A program made the translations under genes and the position numbers. From contig NZ_JAQGNX010000064.1 of the NCBI RefSeq assembly GCF_028293835.1, forward strand, positions 1 to 64,000: 64,000 nt of DNA, given 5' to 3'. Positions 15,761 through 24,330 of the stretch are shown in pieces (the stretch's first letter is position 1; each line of letters begins with the position of its first letter). This DNA comes from Pseudomonas sp. GTDB lineage: Bacteria > Pseudomonadota > Gammaproteobacteria > Pseudomonadales > Pseudomonadaceae. Below the pieces are notes generated by a model. That model did no database searches and was not told the DNA's origin. It saw only the letters and a list, made by a program, of their open reading frames with translations.

Positions 15761-18690
15761 GCGAAGCGCTGGATTTCGCCGCCCTGCGCCAGCGGCTTGC
15801 CGGACTCGGTGGGCAGGCCTACTGGCGAGGCCTGGACGCCCTGGCGCAAACTGAAGAAGCGCAAGCGTTGTTCGAAGCCGAATTTCCCGGCATAGCGCCG
15901 TTGCTGGACCGCCGACGATTTCTGCAATTAATGGCCGCCTCGTTGGCCATGGCCGGGCTCGCCGCGTGCGGTAGAACGCCTGAGGAAGCGGTTGCCCGGA
16001 TTGAACAGCCGGAACAGATGATTCCGGGGAAGGCCTTGTGGTACGCCACCGCGATCCCGTTTGCTGGCTATGCGCAGCCAGTGTTGGGTAAAACTCGCGC
16101 AGGGCGTCCAATCAAGCTTGAGGGTAATCCGGAACATCCATTGTCGGCAGGCGCCTGCGATGGGTTTACCCAAGCTGCAATCCTTCAGTTGTATGACCCG
16201 GATCGTTCCCAGGCGCCACGCTTCAAAGGCCGGGAAACGGCGTGGACGAATGTGCAAACCGAACTGGTGGAACTGGCATCGGCTTTGGATGCCAAGGGGG
16301 GCCGCGGCCTGCACATCGCCTGCGGGGCCAGCAGCTCGCCGACCCTGGCCCGGCAATTGCGCGAATTGCGCCAGCGATGGCCGCAGGTGGCGTTTTATCA
16401 CGCTGAACCCTTTGCTGACGGCGCACGGGTCGATGCTACTCGCCAGGCGTTCGGCCAACCGTTGATGCCACGCCTGCACCTGGAACAGGCTGAAGTGATC
16501 ATCAGTCTGGATGACGATTTTCTCGGCCCTGGCCCGCTGCAAACGGTCCAGCAGCGCGGTTGGTCCCATCGGCGCAGGGCGGCCGCTTCCGGCGATGGCA
16601 GTGCCCTGCTGTATGTGGCGCAAAGCGTACCCGGTTTGACCGGCGCGGCTGCCACCGAATGCTTGCGGCTAGCCCCGTCGCGCATGGCTGACCTGACGCT
16701 GGCCTTGGCGCGGGCGCTGGATCAGGCGCCACCTGGGGAGTCGCGGCTCGACGCCGCGCAACAGGCGTGGGCGCAGCGTGCGGTCAGCGCGCTCAAGGCT
16801 CATCCAAAGCGCGGCCTCATCAGTGCCGGCAGCCAAACGTCGGTGGATGTCCAGGCGGCGGTGGCCGCCCTCAACCAGCATATTCAATCCCCGGCTGTGG
16901 ATTACCAGGCGCCCGTACTGCTGGGTTACGCCAACGATGATCGCTGGCTGACCCTCGGTGATCTGGCGCAGCAATTGCTCTCGGGCGATGTCGAATGCCT
17001 GATGTTTTTCGACTGCAATCCACTGTACAGCGCACCGGCGGAATGGGCCTTGCTCGAACGGCTTCAGCAGGTGCCGTTGCGTCTGCACGTCGGGCTTTAT
17101 TACGATGAAACCGCCGCGCAGTGCCATTGGCATTTACCCATGAACCATCCGTTGGACGGCTGGAGCGACGCCCGGGGCAGTGACGGCAGCGCCTGCATTG
17201 TGCAACCGCTGATAGAACCCATGTACGCCACCCGAACCCTGCATCAAATCATCGGGTTGCTGCTGACGGGTAACGAAACCGATGCCTTGAAAGCACTCCA
17301 CGACAGTTGGAAGCAGTTGGACGCCGGGCAATGGAATCAAGCGTTATCTCAAGGCTGGATTGATGGGGCGTCATCTGCCAAACCAGTGCCCGTAGCCCAG
17401 GCGGTAAACCTGCAACTGCCGGTGCAGGCTGAGGGCTTGGAGGTGCTGGTAAAACCTGACGCCTGTATCTGGGATGGGCGTTTTGCCAACCTCGGCTGGT
17501 TACAGGAATTGCCCAAGCCCATCAGTAAACTGACCTGGAGCAATGTCATTGGCGTCTCGCCAGCACTGGCCGAACGCATGGGCTTGAGCAACGGCGACGC
17601 ACTGCGTATTGAGCTGCCGGGGCAATCGATCACAGGCCCGGCCTGGATCGAGCCGGGGCAAGCCGATGAGGTGGTTGCGCTGTACAGCGGGTATGGCCGC
17701 AGCCGTGCCGGCCATGTGGGCAACGGCTTAGGCTATTGGGTGCGGCCGCTGGCACCGGGGTCGTCGTCAACGGTGGCGGTGCAAAAGGTTGAGGGTCGCT
17801 TTGCCTTGGCCAGCACCCAGACCCACCATCGCCTCGCGCCAGACGACACGCCGCCGATCCTCAGTGTGCCGCGCCGAGCCGCAGTGCTACCAATGAAGGA
17901 AGCGTCCGCCACCCTGTATCACTCTGCCGTCACCACCCAGGAGAAAGGCGACGGGCCGCAATGGGGCATGGTCATCGACCTGGACCTGTGCACCGGCTGC
18001 AACGCCTGTGTGGTGGCTTGCCAGGCGGAGAACAATATTGCCGTGGTGGGTGCCGAACAGGTGGCCCATGGGCGCACCATGCACTGGTTACGCATCGACC
18101 ACTATTACCAGGGCGACATCGAGGCGCCACGCTCCAAATTTCAGCCGCTGCCCTGCATGCATTGCGAGCAAGCACCCTGTGAAACCGGTTGCCCGGTCAA
18201 CGCTACCGTGCACGGGAGCGATGGCCTGAATCAGATGGTCTATAACCGCTGTATTGGCACCCGCACCTGTGCCTCTTACTGCCCGTACAAAGTCCGGCGC
18301 TTTAATTGGTTCGACTGGAACGCTAATGCCGCGCCGTCGATTCAGGCGCAACGCAACCCTGACGTTACCGTGCGCGCTCGCGGGGTGATGGAAAAGTGCA
18401 CCTATTGCATCCAGCGCATCAGCGCCGCCCGCATAGACGCGCGGATCGCTGCCGGGCAGGGCGGCGATGACGCCCCGAACCCGGCCTACGAAGTCACCAC
18501 GGCCTGCCAACAAACCTGCCCGAGCCAGGCCATTCAGTTCGGCAATATTGCCAGCCCAACCAGTGCCGTAAGCCAGTCCCGACGATCCCCACGTCATTAC
18601 GCATTACTTGAGGACTTGAACACCCGGCCGCGCACGACTTATCTGGCGCAGATCGACGACCGCGATCCGGACCTTGACCATGGTCAATGA
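15757..18690 (+). CDS. actB: Alternative complex III, iron-sulfur subunit ActB
   Basis: A 977-residue fusion of a molybdopterin-oxidoreductase-like domain and a ferredoxin-type domain. A twin-arginine signal (RRRFLQLMAASLAMAGLAACG) sits unusually far in, near residues 52-71, as is common for ActB. The middle resembles MopB proteins but, as in other ActB proteins, is expected to lack the cofactor. From about residue 745 come four cysteine clusters for Fe-S centres: CTGCNACVVACQ, CMHCEQAPCETGCP, CIGTRTCASYCP and CTYC with CQQTCP. Start ATG 15757 overlaps actA (ATGA). Periplasmic electron-transfer core of the complex. Confidence 0.92.
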   Translation: MSEALDFAALRQRLAGLGGQAYWRGLDALAQTEEAQALFEAEFPGIAPLLDRRRFLQLMAASLAMAGLAACGRTPEEAVARIEQPEQMIPGKALWYATAIPFAGYAQPVLGKTRAGRPIKLEGNPEHPLSAGACDGFTQAAILQLYDPDRSQAPRFKGRETAWTNVQTELVELASALDAKGGRGLHIACGASSSPTLARQLRELRQRWPQVAFYHAEPFADGARVDATRQAFGQPLMPRLHLEQAEVIISLDDDFLGPGPLQTVQQRGWSHRRRAAASGDGSALLYVAQSVPGLTGAAATECLRLAPSRMADLTLALARALDQAPPGESRLDAAQQAWAQRAVSALKAHPKRGLISAGSQTSVDVQAAVAALNQHIQSPAVDYQAPVLLGYANDDRWLTLGDLAQQLLSGDVECLMFFDCNPLYSAPAEWALLERLQQVPLRLHVGLYYDETAAQCHWHLPMNHPLDGWSDARGSDGSACIVQPLIEPMYATRTLHQIIGLLLTGNETDALKALHDSWKQLDAGQWNQALSQGWIDGASSAKPVPVAQAVNLQLPVQAEGLEVLVKPDACIWDGRFANLGWLQELPKPISKLTWSNVIGVSPALAERMGLSNGDALRIELPGQSITGPAWIEPGQADEVVALYSGYGRSRAGHVGNGLGYWVRPLAPGSSSTVAVQKVEGRFALASTQTHHRLAPDDTPPILSVPRRAAVLPMKEASATLYHSAVTTQEKGDGPQWGMVIDLDLCTGCNACVVACQAENNIAVVGAEQVAHGRTMHWLRIDHYYQGDIEAPRSKFQPLPCMHCEQAPCETGCPVNATVHGSDGLNQMVYNRCIGTRTCASYCPYKVRRFNWFDWNANAAPSIQAQRNPDVTVRARGVMEKCTYCIQRISAARIDARIAAGQGGDDAPNPAYEVTTACQQTCPSQAIQFGNIASPTSAVSQSRRSPRHYALLEDLNTRPRTTYLAQIDDRDPDLDHGQ

Positions 18691-20059
18691 ACCCGTTGCC
18701 CATGACACCGCGCATTTTTTGCCGCTGGATTTGAGCGACCAGGAAGTATCGCGTCGGGTATTCGGACCGATGCAGTATTTCGTTCGACGCACTGCCTGGC
18801 GCTGGCTGTTCGGTATCGGCGTGCTGCTGCTGGGGCTGTATGCCGTGGCCGCAGGCACGTTGCTGTGGCGCGGGGTCGGTGTGTGGGGCAATAACCAGAC
18901 GGTGAACTGGGGTTTCGGCATCATCAACTACATCTGGTGGTTGGGTATCGGTCACGCTGGCACTTTCATTTCTGCGCTGTTATTGCTGATCGAGCGCCCG
19001 TGGCGACACACGCTGAATCGCTTGGCCGAACTGATGACCTTGATGGCGGTAATTTGCGCTGCGCTGTACCCGATTTTGCACTTGGGGCGGCCTTGGCTGT
19101 TTTACTGGACCATGCCATACCCCAATGAAATGGGATTGTGGCCGCAATACAAAAGCCCCACCGCCTGGGACATGTTTGCCGTGGTGACGTACCTGTTGGT
19201 GTCGATGATGTTTCTGTTCGTCGGCGCGCTACCGGATTTCGCCACTGCTCGTGACCGCGCCCAAGGTCGCGGTGCGCAGGTGTTCTACGGGATGCTGGCC
19301 CTGGGCTGGCGTGGCTCGCAACGGCATTGGGCTTTGTGGCGGCGCACCACACGGGCGTTGGCGATGCTCGCGATTCCACTGGTTTTCGCCGTGTCCAGCG
19401 GCTATTCATTTTTGATGACCATGGGCGTACAGAGCGGTTGGCATTCGACCTTGTTCCCGCCGTACTTTGTCGCCGGCGCGGTGTTCTCGGGATTCTCGCT
19501 GGTGGCCTTGATCGCCATCGGCCTGCGCTGGTTGCTGTGCATCGAAGTGCTGATTACCCCGCGCCACCTGGACATGCTGGGTCGCTTGATGTTGGCCACC
19601 GGACTGATGACCGCCTACGGGTATTTGGCCGATCTGTTCATTCCGTTCTATTCCGGCGAGGCCCATGAAATCGAGGTGCTGATGGCGCGCATGACCGGAC
19701 CGGATGCCTGGAGCTTTTGGCTGGCGGTGCTGTGCAATGTCGGGGTATTGCAAGCCTTGTGGTGGCACCGGGTCCGGCAAAACCCCAAGGCGTTGGCGGG
19801 CGTTGCGCTGGCGGTGTTGATCGGCATGTGGGCCGAGCGTTACATGCTGTTGATACCGCCTCAAACCCGTGACCATCTGGTCTCGGCGTGGGGGCAATAC
19901 GCACCGACGCTCTTTGACTGGGCCCTGTTCGCCGGCAGTTTCGGGGTGTTCCTGGTGCCCTTCAGTCTGTTCATTCGTTGGCTGCCGATGGTCTCGGCGT
20001 TCGAGGTCAAACAGTCATTGCACGCTGAGCGCCAACAGCGGGAGGCCGACCATGACTGA
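18680..20059 (+). CDS. actC: Alternative complex III, NrfD-like quinol-binding subunit ActC
   Basis: A 459-residue polytopic membrane protein of the NrfD/PsrC family with about ten hydrophobic segments (e.g. NYIWWLGIGHAGTFISALLLLIERPW, typical of ActC). It is expected to oxidise quinol and pass electrons to the Fe-S chain of ActB. ATG 18680 overlaps the end of actB by 11 bases; its own end overlaps actD. Length and motifs match ActC rather than generic NrfD, which is shorter. Confidence 0.92.
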   Translation: MVNEPVAHDTAHFLPLDLSDQEVSRRVFGPMQYFVRRTAWRWLFGIGVLLLGLYAVAAGTLLWRGVGVWGNNQTVNWGFGIINYIWWLGIGHAGTFISALLLLIERPWRHTLNRLAELMTLMAVICAALYPILHLGRPWLFYWTMPYPNEMGLWPQYKSPTAWDMFAVVTYLLVSMMFLFVGALPDFATARDRAQGRGAQVFYGMLALGWRGSQRHWALWRRTTRALAMLAIPLVFAVSSGYSFLMTMGVQSGWHSTLFPPYFVAGAVFSGFSLVALIAIGLRWLLCIEVLITPRHLDMLGRLMLATGLMTAYGYLADLFIPFYSGEAHEIEVLMARMTGPDAWSFWLAVLCNVGVLQALWWHRVRQNPKALAGVALAVLIGMWAERYMLLIPPQTRDHLVSAWGQYAPTLFDWALFAGSFGVFLVPFSLFIRWLPMVSAFEVKQSLHAERQQREADHD

Positions 20060-20585
20060 GCGCCCGGCGGCCCATGATCTGCTGGCGCAATTCGCCAATG
20101 GCCAACAGTTGGTAGCGACGACTCGTCTGGCATGGGCATTGGGCTACCGAAAGATGGACGCCTATGGGCCGTTTGCGCTGCAAGCGCTGGAACCTTTATT
20201 GCCCCAGCAAGCCTCCCGGGTGCCGTGGAGCGCCTGTGCTGGCGCAGTGGTTGGCGCGTTGCTGGGGGTTGGCATGCAGATCCTGCCCGCGCTGACATAC
20301 CCCTTGAACATTGGCGGCAGGCCGCTGATTGTGCTCCCGTCGCTGATGGTGGTGACCTTTCTGATGAGCGTGCTGTTCGCCGCGTTTGCAGCATTTTTGT
20401 CGCTGTTCCGGGGTTGCCGTTTGCCGCGTTTGCACCACCCGATATTTGCCGCCGATGAATTCGAGCGTGCCAGCGACGACCGTTTTTTTCTGTGCATTTA
20501 CGCCGATGACGGGCAATTCGATGCCCACACCACCGGCAACTGGCTGCGGGAACAAGCGCTGCACGTCAGCGAGGTGCCGCGATGA
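20052..20585 (+). CDS. actD: Alternative complex III membrane subunit ActD (DUF3341)
   Basis: A 177-residue DUF3341 protein. An N-terminal soluble part (LAWALGYRKMDAYGPFALQALEPLL, with the usual G-Y..mDaY pattern) leads to two membrane segments (GALLGVGMQILPALTYPLNIGGRPL and VVTFLMSVLFAAFAAFLSLF), then a C-terminal domain (HHPIFAADEFERASDDRFFLCI). The ORF track runs from 19869, but the gene starts at ATG 20052 (GGGAGGCCGACC upstream), overlapping actC by 8 bases. A structural component of ACIII. Confidence 0.9.
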   Translation: MTERPAAHDLLAQFANGQQLVATTRLAWALGYRKMDAYGPFALQALEPLLPQQASRVPWSACAGAVVGALLGVGMQILPALTYPLNIGGRPLIVLPSLMVVTFLMSVLFAAFAAFLSLFRGCRLPRLHHPIFAADEFERASDDRFFLCIYADDGQFDAHTTGNWLREQALHVSEVPR

Positions 20586-21121
20586 GCGCCTGGGTGTTGC
20601 CGCCGCTGATCCTGACGGGATTGATCCTGCTGTGCGGCGGCTGCGATGACATGTCCCATCAGCCCAAAGCGTTGGACAATCGGCCCACCCCAGGCCTGCA
20701 TGAACTCGCGCCACCCACTGGCACCGTTGCCCGTGGTGAGTTGCAGGATCAAGCCAAACTGAGCGACCGCCCGCCCATGGACGCTGCATTGCTGGCTCGC
20801 GGCGAGCAGCGTTACGGCATCTACTGCACGCCGTGCCACGGCCTGTCGGGCCTGGGTGATGGACGCATCGTGCAGCGTGGTTTTTCCGCGCCGCCGCCGT
20901 TCACCGACGAGCGCCTGAGTGCCGCGCCCGACGCGTATTTGCTGCAAGTCATCGCTCAGGGACACGGGCTAATGTACGGCTACGCGGCGCGGGTTTCGCC
21001 GGCTGACCGCTGGGCCATCGTCGCGCACCTGCGGGTACTGCAGTTCAGCCAACACGCGCAGGTATCACAACTGCCAGAGGCGCTGAAACAGTCGCTGGAA
21101 TCAGCGGGGCAGGCGCGATGA
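20582..21121 (+). CDS. actE: Alternative complex III, monoheme cytochrome c subunit ActE
   Basis: A 179-residue cytochrome c with one haem site (GIYCTPCHGLSGLGDG) and a distal methionine candidate in GHGLMYGYAARVSPADRWAI, the pattern of ActE. The N-terminus (LPPLILTGLILLCGGC) looks like a lipoprotein signal with a slightly non-standard lipobox, so the protein may be lipid-anchored in the inner membrane facing the periplasm. Start and stop overlap the neighbours by 4 bases each. Confidence 0.9.
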   Translation: MSAWVLPPLILTGLILLCGGCDDMSHQPKALDNRPTPGLHELAPPTGTVARGELQDQAKLSDRPPMDAALLARGEQRYGIYCTPCHGLSGLGDGRIVQRGFSAPPPFTDERLSAAPDAYLLQVIAQGHGLMYGYAARVSPADRWAIVAHLRVLQFSQHAQVSQLPEALKQSLESAGQAR

Positions 21122-22140
21122 GCCTCTCCCGTCTGGAGCGCTGTTGCTGGGTCCTCGGCGCAGTCCTGCTGCTGTTATTGCTGCTGCTGTCCATCTGGCA
21201 GCCGGCGATGGTCGCTGCCGCAACCTTGCCCGCAGCAGTGGCGATTATCAACCTGACGTTAGGCTGTTTGCTGCTGGCGATGGTCGTGCCACTGATGAGG
21301 GGCGCCTGGCAACCGCTGTTGCTGCGCGGTCTGGGTCTTGGGGCCAAAGGCGTGCCGCTGATTGTGCCGTTGCTATTGCCGGTATTGCTGGGCGTACGCC
21401 TGATATACCCATGGGCCAATCAGCTTGAATCGGGGTTTCGTGGCGTTTGGCTGTCGCCCTTGGGGTTTTGTCTGCGCAGTCTGATGTATGCAGCTGTCTG
21501 GTGGGCAATTCAGCGGCGGGTTGGCCGCGATGCCCGGGGATTCCCGGCGGGGCTGATCATGCACGTGTTGGTGGCGAGCCTGGCGGCGGTGGATTGGCTG
21601 ATGTCGCTACAGCCCTCATTCTTCTCAAGCCTGTTTGGCTTGCTGCAAATCGCCCGGCAACTGCTCGACGGACTGGCGTTTGCCGGATTGATTGCATTAC
21701 TGACCCAGGCCGGTTTGCGCCTGGATATCTTGCGCGGACTGTTGGTGGTGGGGTTGGCGTTTTGGTTGTACTTGCACGCTGTGCATTACCTGATCATCGC
21801 CTCGGTGAATCTGCCCAACGAAGCGCAGTGGTACTTGCTGCGGCAAGGGGGTGAATGGGCGGTCGTCACCATTCTGCTGATGTCCGCTCAAGTTTTTTGT
21901 CTGCTGTGGCTGGCCTCGCCATGGGGGCTGCGGCGCAATGCGTTGTTAGCAGTTTGTGGCCTTGTTTTGCTGCTGGGCGCAGTGGAGGCACTGTGGATGT
22001 CGCTGCCCTCACTGCCGGCCATGACAGGCTTCGCGCCGTTGGCCATGGCGTTATTGGCGCAAGTGGCCTATGCCGCCATCATGGGCAGTTGGCTGCTGCG
22101 GGCCTGGCGGCGCGAGATCGCTGGAGGCGCCCATGGCTGA
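21118..22140 (+). CDS. actF: Alternative complex III, second NrfD-like subunit ActF
   Basis: A 340-residue membrane protein with about ten hydrophobic segments, related to ActC and to ActF of other ACIII clusters. Stretches such as PSFFSSLFGLLQIARQLLDGLAFA and LHAVHYLIIASVNLPNEAQWYLLR contain His and Glu residues of the sort that may carry protons. It overlaps actE by 4 bases and the next small gene by 8. Its role is quinol binding or proton translocation; which one is debated for the family. Confidence 0.85.
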   Translation: MSLSRLERCCWVLGAVLLLLLLLLSIWQPAMVAAATLPAAVAIINLTLGCLLLAMVVPLMRGAWQPLLLRGLGLGAKGVPLIVPLLLPVLLGVRLIYPWANQLESGFRGVWLSPLGFCLRSLMYAAVWWAIQRRVGRDARGFPAGLIMHVLVASLAAVDWLMSLQPSFFSSLFGLLQIARQLLDGLAFAGLIALLTQAGLRLDILRGLLVVGLAFWLYLHAVHYLIIASVNLPNEAQWYLLRQGGEWAVVTILLMSAQVFCLLWLASPWGLRRNALLAVCGLVLLLGAVEALWMSLPSLPAMTGFAPLAMALLAQVAYAAIMGSWLLRAWRREIAGGAHG

Positions 22141-22558
22141 CAAGGCGCAATCAAACCCGCTGCGCAGGGACCAGGAGCAGGGCTACCAAGCCGATGCGGT
22201 GGACCCGCGCAAGGTCTGGGCGACGGTGGGTGTACTGCTGCTGACGGTATTGCTGTGCTGGGGCGCGATTGCCTGGCTGGTCAATTCCCTTGAAACCCGC
22301 CACGCGGCGTTTCGCTTGCCCATGAGTGAACTCGAACGGGAGCATCTGTTGCCGCCGGAGCCGAGGTTGGAAGCTCAACCGAGGCTTGATGGCATTCGCT
22401 ATCGTCAGCAAGCGCTACAGCAACTGAACAGCTATGGCTGGGTCGATCAGCAACAGGGCATCGCCCATATTCCACTGAAACAAGCGCAGCAGCTGATGTT
22501 GCAGCAGGGCTGGCCGGGGCATGACGCCGGACAACCGGGAGAGCGCCATGGGCCTTGA
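22133..22558 (+). CDS. Unassigned single-span membrane protein in the ACIII-caa3 operon
   Basis: A 141-residue protein with a cytoplasmic N-terminus (MADKAQSNPLRRDQEQGYQADAVDPRKVW), one membrane helix (ATVGVLLLTVLLCWGAIAWLV) and a periplasmic tail of about 90 residues with REHLLPPEPRLEAQPRLDGIRYRQQALQQLNSYGWVDQQQGIAHIPLKQAQQLML. The tail resembles short proteins that sit beside Sco and caa3 genes in other bacteria. No metal or haem motif is visible. ATG 22133 overlaps actF by 8 bases, and the end overlaps sco by 11. It may help assemble the ACIII-oxidase supercomplex; this is inferred from position. Confidence 0.75.
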   Translation: MADKAQSNPLRRDQEQGYQADAVDPRKVWATVGVLLLTVLLCWGAIAWLVNSLETRHAAFRLPMSELEREHLLPPEPRLEAQPRLDGIRYRQQALQQLNSYGWVDQQQGIAHIPLKQAQQLMLQQGWPGHDAGQPGERHGP

Positions 22559-23378
22559 TGCGCGCTGGTTTTTCATGGGGCTGCTGCTAATCGGCGCGCC
22601 GCTGGTTGCCGCTGCCGCCACGCCATTCGACCCGTTTGCCGCAGCCGGTATCGACACCCGGCAAGTGGGTGCGACCCTGCCCCGTGACCTGACCTTTGTC
22701 GATCAGTCAGGTCGGTCAGTGCACTTGGGCGATATTCTGGATAAGCGACCCACGCTGCTGGTGCCGGTCTATTACCGCTGTCCCAACGTGTGCGGCGCGG
22801 CGCTGTCGAACCTGTTCAGCCAGCTGGAAAATGTGCCGTACAAACTGGGCGCGGATTACCAGGTCATTGCGTTCAGCTTCGACCCTCGGGAACACGACGA
22901 TGCGGCGCGGGAAGAGCTTGAGAAACTGGTTAAGCACTGGCCCAGGCTGGCCCATGACCCCGCGTTACATTTACTCACCGCAACGGCTGAAAACAGCACA
23001 GCGCTAGCCGGGGTTTTGGGTTTTGGCTACCGCTTCGACGACGTTCAGCAGCAATACGCCCACAGCTCGGCCGTGGCGGCCATAACCGGTGACGGGCGCT
23101 TGTCACGCTGGTTATATGGCCTGGGTTATCAAGCCAGCGACCTGCGTTTGGCATTGACTGAAGCCGGGCAAGGCCGACTGGGCGCGGTCAAAGAGCAACT
23201 GCTGTTGCTGTGCTACCACTACGACCCGAGCAGCGGCACCTACAGCAGCCGCATCATAGTTCTGCTGCAAATAGCCGGCACCTGCCTGGTGCTGGTCATG
23301 GGCCTGTTCATCGGCGGCTCGCTGCTGCACGAACGCACGCGCAGCCGCCGGGATCTAGAGGCGCCGCGCGATGATTAA
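22548..23378 (+). CDS. Sco1/SenC copper chaperone
   Basis: A 276-residue thioredoxin-fold protein with an N-terminal signal (WFFMGLLLIGAPLVAAAA), the copper-binding YRCPNVCGAAL (CxxxC) and a downstream His in QQYAHSSAV. A C-terminal membrane helix (IIVLLQIAGTCLVLVMGLFIGGSLL) is an addition relative to simple Sco1, as seen in caa3-linked forms. It should load copper into the CuA site of the following subunit II. ATG 22548 has GGGAGAG upstream; the track start at 22521 is earlier and less likely. Overlaps coxB by 8 bases. Confidence 0.88.
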   Translation: MGLDARWFFMGLLLIGAPLVAAAATPFDPFAAAGIDTRQVGATLPRDLTFVDQSGRSVHLGDILDKRPTLLVPVYYRCPNVCGAALSNLFSQLENVPYKLGADYQVIAFSFDPREHDDAAREELEKLVKHWPRLAHDPALHLLTATAENSTALAGVLGFGYRFDDVQQQYAHSSAVAAITGDGRLSRWLYGLGYQASDLRLALTEAGQGRLGAVKEQLLLLCYHYDPSSGTYSSRIIVLLQIAGTCLVLVMGLFIGGSLLHERTRSRRDLEAPRDD

Positions 23379-24330
23379 TGATCAGTTCATGCGCCTGTGG
23401 CCCGAGCAGGCCTCGTTATACGCCGGGCAGGTGGACCGGTTGGTGATCGCCTTCACGGTGATGATGGCGTTCTTCGTGTTGCCAGTGCTGGTAGCGCTGG
23501 GGGTGTTTATCTACCGTTACCGACGGGGGAGGCCAGCGGATCGCGATCACCGACCGGAAACCAATATGCACGTTGAAATAACCTGGATTGTTTTGCCGTT
23601 CATCGGCGCCATGGTGGTGTTCGGTTGGTCTGCATACCTGTTTTTTCAGGCACGGACGCCGCCGGATGACGCGCTGGAAGTGCAAGTTACCGCGCGCCAA
23701 TGGATGTGGAAATTTCAGCACCAGGGCGGCCAGCGCGAGATCAACACCTTGCACGTTCCGGCACGTCGTCCAGTCAAACTGACGATGATTTCCGAGGACG
23801 TGATCCATAGCCTGTTCTTCCCCAGCCTGCGGATCAAACAGGACGTGCTGCCGGGTCGTTACACCATGCTCTGGTTCGAGGCGCAGCACAGCGGGACGTA
23901 TGAGGTGTACTGCGCACAGTTTTGCGGCTCCGATCACGCCTCGATGCTGGCGCGGTTGGTGGTGCTGGATCCTGCGGACTATCAAAACTGGCTGCAAAGC
24001 AGCGGCGGGCATGAAGACTTGGCGGCCCAGGGCAAGACCTTGTTCCGTCAGTACGGTTGCAGCGGATGCCATGCCAGTCAGAGTACGACGCCCATAGCGC
24101 CGCCTCTCGAAGGCCTGTTCGGGCGCCAAGTGGCCTTGAGCGACGGCACCCATGTGCTGGCGGACGACAGTTATCTGCGCGACAGCATCCTGTTGCCGCA
24201 AAAACAGGTGGTGGCCGGTTATGCGCCGATCATGCCCACCTATTCCAATTTGCTCGACGAAGACGCTATTCAGCGCCTTGTGGCGTACATCCGCTCGCTT
24301 GCCGACCATGCGCCTCAGGAGGCCAAATGA
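23371..24330 (+). CDS. coxB: Cytochrome c oxidase subunit II with fused cytochrome c (caa3 type)
   Basis: A 319-residue subunit with two N-terminal membrane helices (about 25-50 and 70-92), a periplasmic CuA domain ([33 protein letters not shown] near residue 180) and a C-terminal haem c domain (GCSGCH near 229; likely Met ligand in PIMPTYSN). This fusion defines caa3 oxidases. It accepts electrons, probably directly from ACIII, and passes them to subunit I. It overlaps sco by 8 bases and coxA by 4. Confidence 0.93.
   Translation: MINDQFMRLWPEQASLYAGQVDRLVIAFTVMMAFFVLPVLVALGVFIYRYRRGRPADRDHRPETNMHVEITWIVLPFIGAMVVFGWSAYLFFQARTPPDDALEVQVTARQWMWKFQHQGGQREINTLHVPARRPVKLTMISEDVIHSLFFPSLRIKQDVLPGRYTMLWFEAQHSGTYEVYCAQFCGSDHASMLARLVVLDPADYQNWLQSSGGHEDLAAQGKTLFRQYGCSGCHASQSTTPIAPPLEGLFGRQVALSDGTHVLADDSYLRDSILLPQKQVVAGYAPIMPTYSNLLDEDAIQRLVAYIRSLADHAPQEAK

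Noticed and set aside
24057-24326. N-terminal extension of coxA in the ORF track
   Set aside because: It overlaps the haem domain of coxB in another frame; ATG 24327 has AGGAGG upstream and gives normal subunit I length.
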